Position numbers and translations under genes: made by a program
The notes under the pieces: generated by a model
The model's database searches: none
The model's input: only the letters and a program-made list of their open reading frames with translations
Told to the model about the DNA's origin: nothing
Shown here: one piece after another, positions 26,061 to 33,977 of the stretch
Layout of the letters: every line of letters starts with the position of its first letter
Numbering within the stretch: position 1 is the first letter of the stretch
From: an uncultured Mobiluncus sp.
GTDB lineage: Bacteria; Actinomycetota; Actinomycetes; Actinomycetales; Actinomycetaceae
DNA: 64,000 bases
Direction of reading: 5' to 3'
Assembly: GCF_943914685.1 (NCBI RefSeq)
Contig: NZ_CALUCZ010000015.1
Span: 5,886 to 69,885, forward strand

Positions 26061-26828
26061 CTACTTTGCTTTCGCAATCAGAGCTTGACCCAGGTACGTC
26101 ACGAATTCCTGTAATTCGGCGCGAGCCTCGTTGGCGTCCGTGACGGGATTTTTACCGTCAAAATACACCCGAATCTCCAAGTTGCCGACCCGCTGAAACA
26201 CCCCGACTTCGGTGGGGGCAATCTGGCCTTCACCGCGGTCCGTTCCGTAAGTCATCATCAAGCCATCTTGGGCTCCGTCAAGCGGATAATCAGCCGCGGC
26301 GGTGGTTTGCTGGGAGCTGGCGCCTCCGGGAGCTGTCACCGCATAGGTGGGGCAGGCTTGAGCCAAATCCCGCTGGACTTTAATGGCTTTCTGCGCCTGC
26401 GCCACGGACGGGTAGGCCCGCAGCTGAGAGCGCACTACCGTAGCGTGATTGTTGAGGTTAGCTTGGGAAAAAGCTGCGGGGATTTCCGGTTTGTCAGTAT
26501 AGGAGGCGATGAGCTTTTGCTGGCACATCTCGGGTTTGAACGTGGTTTCCCGCAGTAAATCCAAGGCTTGATGATCCGCAGAGCGCATCGAAGCGGTCGT
26601 TTCTTCGTCATACACTTTCAAGCTGTCGCCCTTAATCTTTAACCCGCCCAAAATAATGGCGAGGTTCGGGCCGGAAAACTGTTTCACCATCGTTGGCAGA
26701 GAATCCTTTTGCTTGATGTAAGCGCTGTCAGGGTTTTCCAGAGTCTGTTTCGTTCCGGCACACCCGCTCAACGCCGCGGCAAGCAGCGCCGCACCCAGGA
26801 CGCTGGCAACTGTCTTGTGATAACGCAT
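26061..26828 (-). CDS. Putative lipoprotein, function unknown
   Basis: 255 residues. The N-terminus has a positive start, a hydrophobic stretch and the lipobox LSGC at residues 19-22, so it should be lipid-anchored on the outer face of the membrane. The mature part is polar with two cysteines (EMCQQ, QACPT) and is likely a single globular domain; TPAGGASSQQTTAA-like linkers divide it. I recognise no family. GAGAGGAAA precedes the ATG. Its downstream neighbour is the convergent old yellow enzyme, so no operon partner gives a clue. Confidence 0.8.
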   Translation of the reverse strand: MRYHKTVASVLGAALLAAALSGCAGTKQTLENPDSAYIKQKDSLPTMVKQFSGPNLAIILGGLKIKGDSLKVYDEETTASMRSADHQALDLLRETTFKPEMCQQKLIASYTDKPEIPAAFSQANLNNHATVVRSQLRAYPSVAQAQKAIKVQRDLAQACPTYAVTAPGGASSQQTTAAADYPLDGAQDGLMMTYGTDRGEGQIAPTEVGVFQRVGNLEIRVYFDGKNPVTDANEARAELQEFVTYLGQALIAKAK

Positions 26829-26892
26829 CAGTTTTCCTCTCTAGTCTGTCTCAAACAGTTTACCGTTTCGTGTGGCGTTGAGAGACCACGGT

Positions 26893-28503
26893 TTAATCCA
26901 CCTCAACGAGTTCCAGATAAGTTTCGTCCCACAAATCTTCATCGCCGTCGGGCAGCAGCAGGACCCGTTGCGGATCCAGTGCTTTCACCGCTCCCGGATC
27001 GTGGGTGACCAGGATTACCGCGCCCTCATAGGTGGCCAAGGAGTTCAGGATTTCCTCCCGGGAGGCGGGATCCAGGTTATTGGTCGGTTCGTCCAGCAGT
27101 AGCACGTTCGCCCCGCTTACCACCAACGTCGCCAGAGCCAGGCGTGTCTTTTCGCCACCGGACAGCACCGCGGTGGGCTTGTCGGCGTCCGCCCCGGAGA
27201 ACAGGAACTGTCCCAGCAGGGAACGCACCTGGGTATCATCGAGTTCTGGAGCGGCTTGGCGCAGATTTTCTACCACGGACAGGGAATCGTCCAAGGTTTC
27301 GTGTTCCTGGGCGTAGTAGCCGAGTTTCAATCCGTGACCGGGAACTACCCGTCCCGTGTCGCTGGTCTCCAATCCAGCCAAAATACGCAACATGGTGGTT
27401 TTTCCCGCACCGTTGAACCCTAACACCACCACTTTTGAGCCGCGGTCGATAGCCAACGTCAGGTCGGTAAAGACTTCCAGGGAACCGTAGGTTTTGGAAA
27501 TCCCCTCAGCAGCTAGGGGAACTTTCCCACAAGGCTGGGGCTGCGGGAAATCGAGTTTGGCCACTTTTTCTTTCGGGCCTTCCGCCTGGGTATTTTCCAG
27601 CAGCTGCGCCGCACGGCGCAGCATCTGTTGGGCCGCTACGGCCTTGGTGGCTTTCGCGTGCAGGCGCTCACCTTGGGCTTGCAGGGCCGCGGCTTTCTTT
27701 TCCGCTACCGCCCGTTCCCGTTTCCGCCGCGCCTCATCGTCAGCGCGAGCTTGCAAATACGCTTTCCAGCCCATGTGGTACACGTCCAACGCGCCGCGCA
27801 TGGCATCGAGGTACAAAACCTGATTCAAGGTTTCGTCCAAAAGTTTCACATTGTGCGAAATAATCAGGACCCCGCCGGGAAACGAACGCAGATAACTGCG
27901 CAGCCACACTATGGAATCGTGGTCTAAGTGGTTGGTGGGCTCGTCCAACAGCAGGGTGTCCGCCCCGGAAAACAGTACGCGCGCCAGTTCGACCCGACGG
28001 CGTTGCCCCCCGGAGAGCGTCCCCAACGACTGACGTAACGTTTCGTTGGAAATCCCTAAGTTAGCGGCGATTTGTGCGGCCTCGGAAGCTGCCGCGTAGC
28101 CGCCGGACATATGAAACTCCTGATCCAGGCGCACATATTTTTCCATGGCCTTTTGCTGTTTTTCGCCTGTTTCGCGGCTCATCGCCTCTTCCGCCTTACG
28201 GATTCGGGCTTCGATGACATCGAGTCCGCGCACGCTCAAGATGTGGTCGCGCACTATCTGGTCAGGATCGACTTCCCGAGGGTCCTGGGGAAGGTAACCC
28301 GGGGTGCTCGATCGGGACACGGTTCCCTCAACCTGAATGGCGTCGGGCAGCCCGGTACCGCTCAGCAGTCTCATTAGGGTGGTTTTGCCGGCGCCGTTGC
28401 GTCCCACCAAGCCGACCCGCATACCCTTGTTGACCTGGAACGAGGCGTGTTCCATGAGGACACGGTCCGCAATCCGCAAGGTGAGGTCAGTGGCAGTAAT
28501 CAC
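26893..28503 (-). CDS. ABC-F family ATPase
   Basis: 536 residues with two ABC ATPase domains and no membrane segment. Walker A motifs are GRNGAGKTT and GFNGAGKTT, signatures LSGGQRRRVELAR and LSGGEKTRLALA, with Walker B LLLDEPTNHLD and LLLDEPTNNLD. Between the domains a charged linker (ARRKRERAVAEKKAAALQAQGERL, in part) is the P-site tRNA interaction motif region. ABC-F proteins act on the ribosome, some easing stalls and others protecting it from antibiotics; the subgroup cannot be settled here. GTG start without ribosome site, preceded by TAAACT at six bases. Confidence 0.93.
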   Translation of the reverse strand: MITATDLTLRIADRVLMEHASFQVNKGMRVGLVGRNGAGKTTLMRLLSGTGLPDAIQVEGTVSRSSTPGYLPQDPREVDPDQIVRDHILSVRGLDVIEARIRKAEEAMSRETGEKQQKAMEKYVRLDQEFHMSGGYAAASEAAQIAANLGISNETLRQSLGTLSGGQRRRVELARVLFSGADTLLLDEPTNHLDHDSIVWLRSYLRSFPGGVLIISHNVKLLDETLNQVLYLDAMRGALDVYHMGWKAYLQARADDEARRKRERAVAEKKAAALQAQGERLHAKATKAVAAQQMLRRAAQLLENTQAEGPKEKVAKLDFPQPQPCGKVPLAAEGISKTYGSLEVFTDLTLAIDRGSKVVVLGFNGAGKTTMLRILAGLETSDTGRVVPGHGLKLGYYAQEHETLDDSLSVVENLRQAAPELDDTQVRSLLGQFLFSGADADKPTAVLSGGEKTRLALATLVVSGANVLLLDEPTNNLDPASREEILNSLATYEGAVILVTHDPGAVKALDPQRVLLLPDGDEDLWDETYLELVEVD

Positions 28504-28509
28504 CCCAAG

Positions 28510-28515
28510 AGTTTA
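28510..28515 (-). promoter_or_regulatory. -10 box of a probable leaderless promoter (ABC-F gene)
   Basis: TAAACT on the minus strand, six bases (CTTGGG), then the GTG at 28503. No ribosome site at normal spacing. The -35 region is not convincing. Confidence 0.45.
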
Positions 28516-28696
28516 GTCGGAAAACCGCCAGAACCGAAAACCTGACCACCCGGCCTTGTGACGTGAGATACAACCCCCAACAAATCCGTCTGGCGAACGA
28601 TTCTCGGGACGAAAAATCACCCCAAAGGGTGAGTGGTCATGTTGGCGGGTGCGATAGCGTTAAAACGCACAAGCCGCTCGACTGGAAGGACAGAAA

Positions 28697-29419
28697 ATGG
28701 CTGAAAAGCAATCTATTTTGGGGCGTATTGCCCAAATTACCAAGGCTAATATCAACTCGCTGCTGGACAAAGCAGAGGACCCCGAAAAGCTGCTTGACCA
28801 GCTGGTACGTGATTACACCAATGAAATCGCGGAGGCTGAACAGGCGGTGGCGCAAACGATTGGGAATCTGCGTTTAGCGGAACGCGACCGCGATGAGGAT
28901 CAGCAGGCCGCCACCGAGTGGGGAGCGAAAGCCGCGGCGGCTTCCAAAAAAGCCGATGAACTGCGAGCTGCCGGGAACGCGGCCGAAGCTGACAAGATGG
29001 ACAACCTGGCGAAGGTCGCCATCACGAAACAGATTAGCTTTGAAAAGGAGGTCGAGGAAGCGGCTCCGATTATTGCTACCCAGACCGCCACGGTGGATAA
29101 GCTCAAGTCCGGGCTGAACACGATGAAGATGCAGCTGGAGGAGTTGAAGTCGAAGCGGGACTCGTTGGTGGCTCGCTCGAAGACCGCGGCCACGCAAACC
29201 CAGGTGCAGCAGGCCGTGTCCAAGATTAACATTATGGATCCGACTTCCGAGCTGGGGCGTTTTGAGGAAAAGGTCCGCCGAGCCGAGGCTATGGCGGCCG
29301 GTCAGGCCGAGCTGGTGGGGGAGAGCGAATCCCTGGAGGCGCAGTTCGCCGCCCTGGATGTGTCCGCGGCAGACGCGGAAGTGGCAGCGCGACTCAACGC
29401 TTTAAAGAACAACGGCTAG
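28697..29419 (+). CDS. PspA/IM30-like membrane-stress protein
   Basis: 240 residues, almost wholly coiled coil from about residue 25 (LLDQLVRDYTNEIAEAEQAV) to 190, with the amphipathic start SILGRIAQITKANINSLLDKAEDP of the PspA/Vipp1 family. Such proteins bind stressed membranes and form ESCRT-III-like assemblies. The first two thirds match best; ELGRFEEKVRRAEAMAAGQAEL is a conserved late helix. GGAAGGA precedes the ATG. It is monocistronic, with a strong terminator directly downstream. No pspBC or clgR-like partner is in view. Confidence 0.88.
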   Translation: MAEKQSILGRIAQITKANINSLLDKAEDPEKLLDQLVRDYTNEIAEAEQAVAQTIGNLRLAERDRDEDQQAATEWGAKAAAASKKADELRAAGNAAEADKMDNLAKVAITKQISFEKEVEEAAPIIATQTATVDKLKSGLNTMKMQLEELKSKRDSLVARSKTAATQTQVQQAVSKINIMDPTSELGRFEEKVRRAEAMAAGQAELVGESESLEAQFAALDVSAADAEVAARLNALKNNG

Positions 29420-29434
29420 GGAACTGACAAAGTT

Positions 29435-29475
29435 GTGGGGCTGGTTGGATTACCAACCAGCCCCACGCTGTTTTT
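29435..29475 (+). terminator. Intrinsic terminator after the PspA-like gene
   Basis: A perfect 14-bp stem, GTGGGGCTGGTTGG (29435-29448) and CCAACCAGCCCCAC (29453-29466), closes a 4-base ATTA loop, then GCTG and TTTTT. Its position also lets it stop transcripts from the minus-strand genes to the right, though the T-run favours the plus strand. Confidence 0.93.
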
Positions 29476-29496
29476 ACGTCCTGTTAAGCCGTATTA

Positions 29497-30033
29497 TTAC
29501 GAGTGCTTAATCCAGGTTTCATTTGTGGGCAAGGTATTGTGCGGCATTTTTTTCACATTTACGATGTTGCATGGAGCAACTACATCATAGGACTCGTAAT
29601 CAAAGGTGTACCCTCTGGCGCCAAGCTGAACCCACTGTGTACTGTTCGTGTTGTTTGTCCAGGTCCAAGTTTGCGTGACAGTGGCAGTATTTGATTTGGC
29701 CAGTGATGCGTTAATCGAAGCGTGAACTACTCCCCAGAATGTAGCATCTACACCACCGCTCACGGTACCCGTAACAGTTGTACTTCTTCCGCTTTCATAG
29801 CTATATGAGGCCCCAGGATCTAACCATGACTTTGGGACAGTCCCTGGCATGAATACGGCATGTACGTTACTCACTTTACCGTGATGTCCGATTTCAGGAC
29901 AAGCTCTAGCTAAATGAGTCGTTGTCGGGATAGAACTATCTGAATCCTGATTGAATGAGGTCGCCTGGGCGAGTGGTGTAATGGATAATAAAAATGCGGC
30001 TAAAAAGCCTAAAGAATAACGAAGTAATTTCAT
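29497..30033 (-). CDS. Secreted protein of unknown function, AT-rich patch
   Basis: 178 residues with a classical signal peptide (MKLLRYSLGFLAAFLLSITP, cleavage probably after AQA at residue 25). The mature protein has two cysteines (ACPEIG, APCNIV) and a long Ser/Thr/Val region of alternating polarity (TVTGTVSGGVDATFWG and INASLAKSNTATVTQTWTW) that should form beta strands, followed by aromatic TFDYESYD. It resembles secreted beta-rich proteins of other actinobacteria only in style. Codon use is AT-rich against the rest of the window. AGGAG precedes the ATG, which overlaps the upstream lipoprotein stop (ATGA). Function unknown. Confidence 0.75.
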   Translation of the reverse strand: MKLLRYSLGFLAAFLLSITPLAQATSFNQDSDSSIPTTTHLARACPEIGHHGKVSNVHAVFMPGTVPKSWLDPGASYSYESGRSTTVTGTVSGGVDATFWGVVHASINASLAKSNTATVTQTWTWTNNTNSTQWVQLGARGYTFDYESYDVVAPCNIVNVKKMPHNTLPTNETWIKHS

Positions 30034-30548
30034 GGCTGTATCTCCTGTTGAGAATTGGTAATTACCATATTAAATTGTGTGTCATCATTAGCAATGATGA
30101 TTGCTTGCTCAGGTTCCGGAAAATCTGAGACGGCGAGTCCTACTACGCTAATGCTTTTTGGGGAGTTACACTCTCCTAGTTCTATAAGTCTTCTCATTGC
30201 ATTATTTCGCCTTAACCAAATTGATGCAGAACTAGTTGACTCTTGTTTACAGACAAAAATCAGTTGTATCTTTGAATTTGTATCTGAGATTTTCTTTAAA
30301 TTAATGTGTTTATCTCCGTTAAAAGAACTGCTGTTAAGAATAGTTATTAAATCTGGAGATTTTTTCGCATCGCGGAGAACTTCTTCGAGTGGCATCATGC
30401 CATCATTTGTAGCTGCGTGACTTGAATGAACTTTATCGGAATCGGAATCTTCTTGATCTGTGGCTTGATGTGAAGCGCATCCTGATAAAACGAAAATGCA
30501 GACAAGGCCGGACAGAAAAGCAAAATTTATTACGGAACGGATTTTCAT
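30030..30548 (-). CDS. Putative lipoprotein coupled to the secreted protein
   Basis: 172 residues. Signal sequence with lipobox LSGC at about residues 22-25, then a Asp/Ser/His-rich linker and a small domain with two cysteines (FVCKQ, GECNS). It is the upstream gene of a two-gene unit: GGGAGG precedes its ATG and its stop overlaps the ATG of the secreted protein. The DNA is the most AT-rich of the window: 30241-30300 has 15 G or C in 60 bases. No family recognised. A partner or immunity role for the secreted neighbour is a guess. Confidence 0.75.
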   Translation of the reverse strand: MKIRSVINFAFLSGLVCIFVLSGCASHQATDQEDSDSDKVHSSHAATNDGMMPLEEVLRDAKKSPDLITILNSSSFNGDKHINLKKISDTNSKIQLIFVCKQESTSSASIWLRRNNAMRRLIELGECNSPKSISVVGLAVSDFPEPEQAIIIANDDTQFNMVITNSQQEIQP

Positions 30549-30602
30549 GTTATCATCCTCCCAAATATCACTGTAAGATATATGAAACTCGGAGCGATAC
30601 GG

Positions 30603-30992
30603 TTAGTAATTATTTATTTCTGGCGTACGTAAAAGTGAACGCGCTGAAAAATATGCTGCGGCGGTGACGAGGGTCAGCGCTGCCATAATCAGACCCACGG
30701 TTCCGGTCGCCACAATGCAAAGTGTGGAAAGGGCCAGCGCAGGGAGGAGCCACCCTACAGAAAAACTGTGCTTAATGGAAACCGCTACGAAACCAAACGA
30801 AGCCAGCGCCAGGACTAGCACGGCCAGCTGGGAGCCCAGGGGCACCGACGGATAGTAAATAGTGGTGTGTTCAGAGGGGTAAAATGTTTTGCCGCTCAGG
30901 TACATCTGCCACAGCGCGAACCCGGAGTGAGCTACGACGACGAGACTGAGGAATATGGCAACAGTTCGTTGAATAACCAAATTTGCTTTCAT
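30603..30992 (-). CDS. Small four-helix membrane protein, function unknown
   Basis: 129 residues with four probable membrane helices (VAIFLSLVVVAHSGFALWQM, LGSQLAVLVLALASFGFVAV, WLLPALALSTLCIVATG and the next LIMAALTLVTAAAYF). The ATG at 30992 has GAAAGGTGG at good spacing; an upstream in-frame codon at 31013 would add seven residues before it and is less likely. A good promoter lies just upstream. Downstream are the lipoprotein and secreted protein on the same strand, about 55 bases further, so read-through is possible. No family recognised. Confidence 0.7.
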   Translation of the reverse strand: MKANLVIQRTVAIFLSLVVVAHSGFALWQMYLSGKTFYPSEHTTIYYPSVPLGSQLAVLVLALASFGFVAVSIKHSFSVGWLLPALALSTLCIVATGTVGLIMAALTLVTAAAYFSARSLLRTPEINNY

Positions 30993-31024
30993 TGTTGAAC
31001 CACCTTTCAACACACCGCAAGCTT

Positions 31025-31053
31025 AGCCTATCATATATTACGGTTTGTGTCAA
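31025..31053 (-). promoter_or_regulatory. Strong sigma70-type promoter of the small membrane protein gene
   Basis: On the minus strand a perfect -35 TTGACA (31053-31048) is followed by 17 bases and TAGGCT (31030-31025), with TG in the extended position. Transcription would begin near 31018, leaving a short leader before the ATG at 30992. It is the best -35 match I noted in the window. Confidence 0.6.
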
Positions 31054-31119
31054 ACAAAGGTGGTAGCCGTCTTTCCGGGGGCACAAACCACGCCTGTCAT
31101 TGGCTTGCGGGCAGGGTGG

Positions 31120-32421
31120 CTATTTCCGGGTGCGAATCCACAGGCGGTCGAATTCCCAAGCGGAGAGTTCCGCGGCGACTTCGCCGTTGCGTTCCATGCC
31201 GTGGAGCAAATCCCCGGCTTCGCGCAGCAGCGAAAGCGCCCAGCGGATAGTGGTTTCCCGGTCCGACCCGGCGGAATAAACCAGTTGCACCGCGCATTTT
31301 CGCAGGTAGCGAGCCCGCAAGAGCGGTTGTTCGCTGTACAAGTCCGCGGCGCAGCCATAGAGCCCGGCGGCGCGGATACCCTGCAGGTCGCGCGCCGCCA
31401 AGTCCGCGGCAATGACCGTAAATTCTTGCTCCAGTTCCAGGTTTTCGTGGCGCTGCGCCCAAGCCGACACTTCCTCGGCGTATTCGATGCCTTTCTTGGC
31501 GCGCCCCATTCGCGCCAGCGAACGAGCCAGTATCGCTTTGATGCCGATGCGGCGGGTTTCTCCCAGATTCAGCTGGTCAAAGAGTTGGAGGGTTTCGATG
31601 CCGTAAGAAATGACGTCCTGATCCAGGTGCATTTCGGCGCTGAGCTCAGTACGCGTGGCGCTCAGCAGGGCTCGTTGGAGCAGCAGCCCCTCCGATTTGG
31701 CCTGCTGGTATAGCTTTTTCACCCGTTCCAGCGCCGCGGCGAGGTTTCCGCTGTCCTGATCTAGGCTCAGGCGAAGCATTCCGATGGTCATGCGCGCGCC
31801 TTGCACATCAGAAAATATCCCCAGGTTACTTTCCAAATCGTCAAGGAAAAACTGCGCCTGTTCCGCGTGCCCTTGAGCCAGAAAGATTCTCGCTTGTAAC
31901 AGCGCGGAATCCAGGCGAATGTGAGCCGAGCTGCCGGCCGCTTCGTCGCGAAGAATTTGGGCGGCTCGCAAATCCCCCAGTTCCAGCAGGCTGGTGGCCA
32001 AAAGAATCATCGATTCAAATTTTTCCAGCGAATCGGGAACTCTGGTGAGGAATTTAATCAGCTGCGCCGCGGTCTCGGAAGCCTCCGCTGGGGGAATCTG
32101 AGGCAACAGCAGGGCATGGGCTTGCACCAGGGCATAGGTGGCGCCCTGTAAGTCGTCCAGGTGGTGACACCACACCGCGACTTGCTTCCAGGTGGAGGCC
32201 GCCGCACCGTTTTCACCGCGCGCCACCAGCATATCTGCCCAAAGACGCAAAATATTCAGGTTTTCTGTCTCGCTGCGATTGGGACTGGGGGCGAAAGGTT
32301 CGGCTAGGGGGAAAGACTGCAGGGCGTAAGCCAACAGACGCAAGCTGACGGAATGGGACGCGGTGGCGTACTGGTTGGCTAAATCCGGCAGTAGCAGTGT
32401 GGAATCTATCCGATTAACCAT
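31120..32421 (-). CDS. Helical-repeat (TPR-like) protein, family B copy 2
   Basis: 433 residues, soluble, almost all alpha-helical with leucine/alanine-rich helix pairs like TPR repeats (LDSALLQARIFLAQGHAEQAQFF and LNLGETRRIGIKAILARSLARMG regions). Its C-terminal part, R350-AAGLYG then LLRARYLRK, aligns with RAANLYG and LQARFLRK of the next protein, and the N-termini also align, so the two are paralogues. The ATG shares one base with the upstream stop; AGGAGG lies ten bases before it. Third gene of a three-gene minus-strand unit. No enzymatic motif, signal peptide or DNA-binding domain is seen. Function unknown. Confidence 0.8.
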   Translation of the reverse strand: MVNRIDSTLLLPDLANQYATASHSVSLRLLAYALQSFPLAEPFAPSPNRSETENLNILRLWADMLVARGENGAAASTWKQVAVWCHHLDDLQGATYALVQAHALLLPQIPPAEASETAAQLIKFLTRVPDSLEKFESMILLATSLLELGDLRAAQILRDEAAGSSAHIRLDSALLQARIFLAQGHAEQAQFFLDDLESNLGIFSDVQGARMTIGMLRLSLDQDSGNLAAALERVKKLYQQAKSEGLLLQRALLSATRTELSAEMHLDQDVISYGIETLQLFDQLNLGETRRIGIKAILARSLARMGRAKKGIEYAEEVSAWAQRHENLELEQEFTVIAADLAARDLQGIRAAGLYGCAADLYSEQPLLRARYLRKCAVQLVYSAGSDRETTIRWALSLLREAGDLLHGMERNGEVAAELSAWEFDRLWIRTRK

Positions 32422-33968
32422 TACGCATCGTCCTCCTGGGGCAAATCCGACGGCAGCTGCGTGTTTTCGTCAGACGTGGCCGATGGTTGGGCACTGTCCT
32501 CGACTTCGGCCATCCAAGTGCGCAGCTCATTCCACTTGGCGAGTTCCTGGGCAGCGAGGCCGCGTTCCCCCTCCGGGGTGGACATCAGCAGCGAGAGGGC
32601 TTGATCCATGAGGTCTTTCGCTAGAGATAGTGCGGTACGCGCCTCGATGGAATTAACGTCCGGGGCCATCTCGAGGTGTTTCAGGGTTTCAGCCTCCTGT
32701 TTCGCCTCGGGGTCGTCCGCCGTGTGGGGAACTGCACAAGGTTCCTCGGAGGGCTCTTCTCGGGGTGGTTTCAGTCCTACGGTGGCCAAAATGGCTGCAG
32801 ATTCTTTGCGGAGGAAACGGGCTTGCAACGAAATTTCGCCGCCGGCGAGTTCGGCGCAAAAACCGTAGAGGTTTGCGGCGCGAGCCTGATCCCCGCTGAT
32901 TCGGGCGGACTTGGCTCCCATTTCATAGAGCAGAATGGCGGTATCCACATCCCCGTGCTCCCGCGCTCGCGTGCCGGCGATTTCAGCACAGTTGACGGCC
33001 TGAATGTGACGCCCCAAACTGGCCAAACTTTGGACCAAGACGATGTCCAAGGTTCGCACCACCTCGTTATTGATGCCGAGATCGTGGGCTACGTCCAGAG
33101 CCCACGAAGCCAAATCAACTACAATTTCCAGTTTGTTCAATTCCACCAGGGAAGAAATCTGTTCCATTGCCGCAACGAGAGCCATATAGGGCAGGTCGTA
33201 GTCCCGGCACAGGTCGGTCACAATTCTGAGGTGGTTGGCCGCGTCCACGTGACGTCCGATAGCCCGATACCAGGTCCCCAGGAACTCACGCACCTCGACC
33301 TGCAGAGCCAGGGGATCCTCGGAATCACGCCCTAAGATAAGCTCGCCGAATTCTAAGGCCTCATCAATTTGCCCGCTGCAAGCCAACAACACGGCGTCAG
33401 CCAGGTCCAAACAGGCTTTGAGGGATTCTTTTTCGGGACAGATGACTCGAGCTTGGTCCAGGGTTTCCCGCCCATCGGCGTTGGCGCCGATGAGGGCGAA
33501 CCCGTGAACCAGATGGGCGAGGGTAGCGGTGGTCAAATCAGGATTTTGGGTTATCGCCGCGGGGTTATCCAACAGCAAATCCACGATGTCTCGCAAATCT
33601 TGGCGAATTGCCCCTACGAAAGGTGAGCCGTGTTCGGTGTCATCATCGAGACGGAAAGACCGGTCTACGTGCAGCTGCGCGAGGGCGGCCGCTTGAGACA
33701 CAATATCGCCCGCCCCAGCGGCTTGGGTAGCGGCGAACTTAAAGATAGCCCGGCACGCGCTGACATCCCCCAAAGCGTCCAAAATGGTCGCTCGCAATCG
33801 CAGGAACGAAATAGCGTGGTGGGGTGCGACCGCACTGAGGGGAGCATTGGGAAAAGCCCGCAGCATCCGGTCAGCCAGACGCCACGCGTAAGAGCCGGTG
33901 GCATCTGTGTACGCTTCACACAACTCATCCAGAGAATCTGGAACGGGAGGAAGGGTGAAACGTTGCAT
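32421..33968 (-). CDS. Helical-repeat (TPR-like) protein, family B copy 1
   Basis: 515 residues, soluble and helical. LADRMLRAFPNAPLSAV at the N-terminus parallels LLAYALQSFPLAEPF of the downstream paralogue; RAANLYG is at residue 363. Repeats such as LVQSLASLGRHIQAVNCAEIA and LDLADAVLLACSGQIDEALEF look like TPR hairpins. A Pro/Glu-rich linker (about residues 395-430) precedes a last helical part and an acidic tail ending LPQEDDA. It begins nine bases after the family A gene upstream and shares a base with the gene downstream, so all three are one operon. Probably a protein-binding scaffold; nothing more can be said. Confidence 0.8.
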   Translation of the reverse strand: MQRFTLPPVPDSLDELCEAYTDATGSYAWRLADRMLRAFPNAPLSAVAPHHAISFLRLRATILDALGDVSACRAIFKFAATQAAGAGDIVSQAAALAQLHVDRSFRLDDDTEHGSPFVGAIRQDLRDIVDLLLDNPAAITQNPDLTTATLAHLVHGFALIGANADGRETLDQARVICPEKESLKACLDLADAVLLACSGQIDEALEFGELILGRDSEDPLALQVEVREFLGTWYRAIGRHVDAANHLRIVTDLCRDYDLPYMALVAAMEQISSLVELNKLEIVVDLASWALDVAHDLGINNEVVRTLDIVLVQSLASLGRHIQAVNCAEIAGTRAREHGDVDTAILLYEMGAKSARISGDQARAANLYGFCAELAGGEISLQARFLRKESAAILATVGLKPPREEPSEEPCAVPHTADDPEAKQEAETLKHLEMAPDVNSIEARTALSLAKDLMDQALSLLMSTPEGERGLAAQELAKWNELRTWMAEVEDSAQPSATSDENTQLPSDLPQEDDA

Positions 33969-33977
33969 GAGGAAAGT

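Noticed and set aside
31045..31713. Plus-strand ORF of 222 codons opposite the family B repeat protein
   Set aside because: Shadow frame of 31120-32421; overlaps the minus-strand promoter as well.
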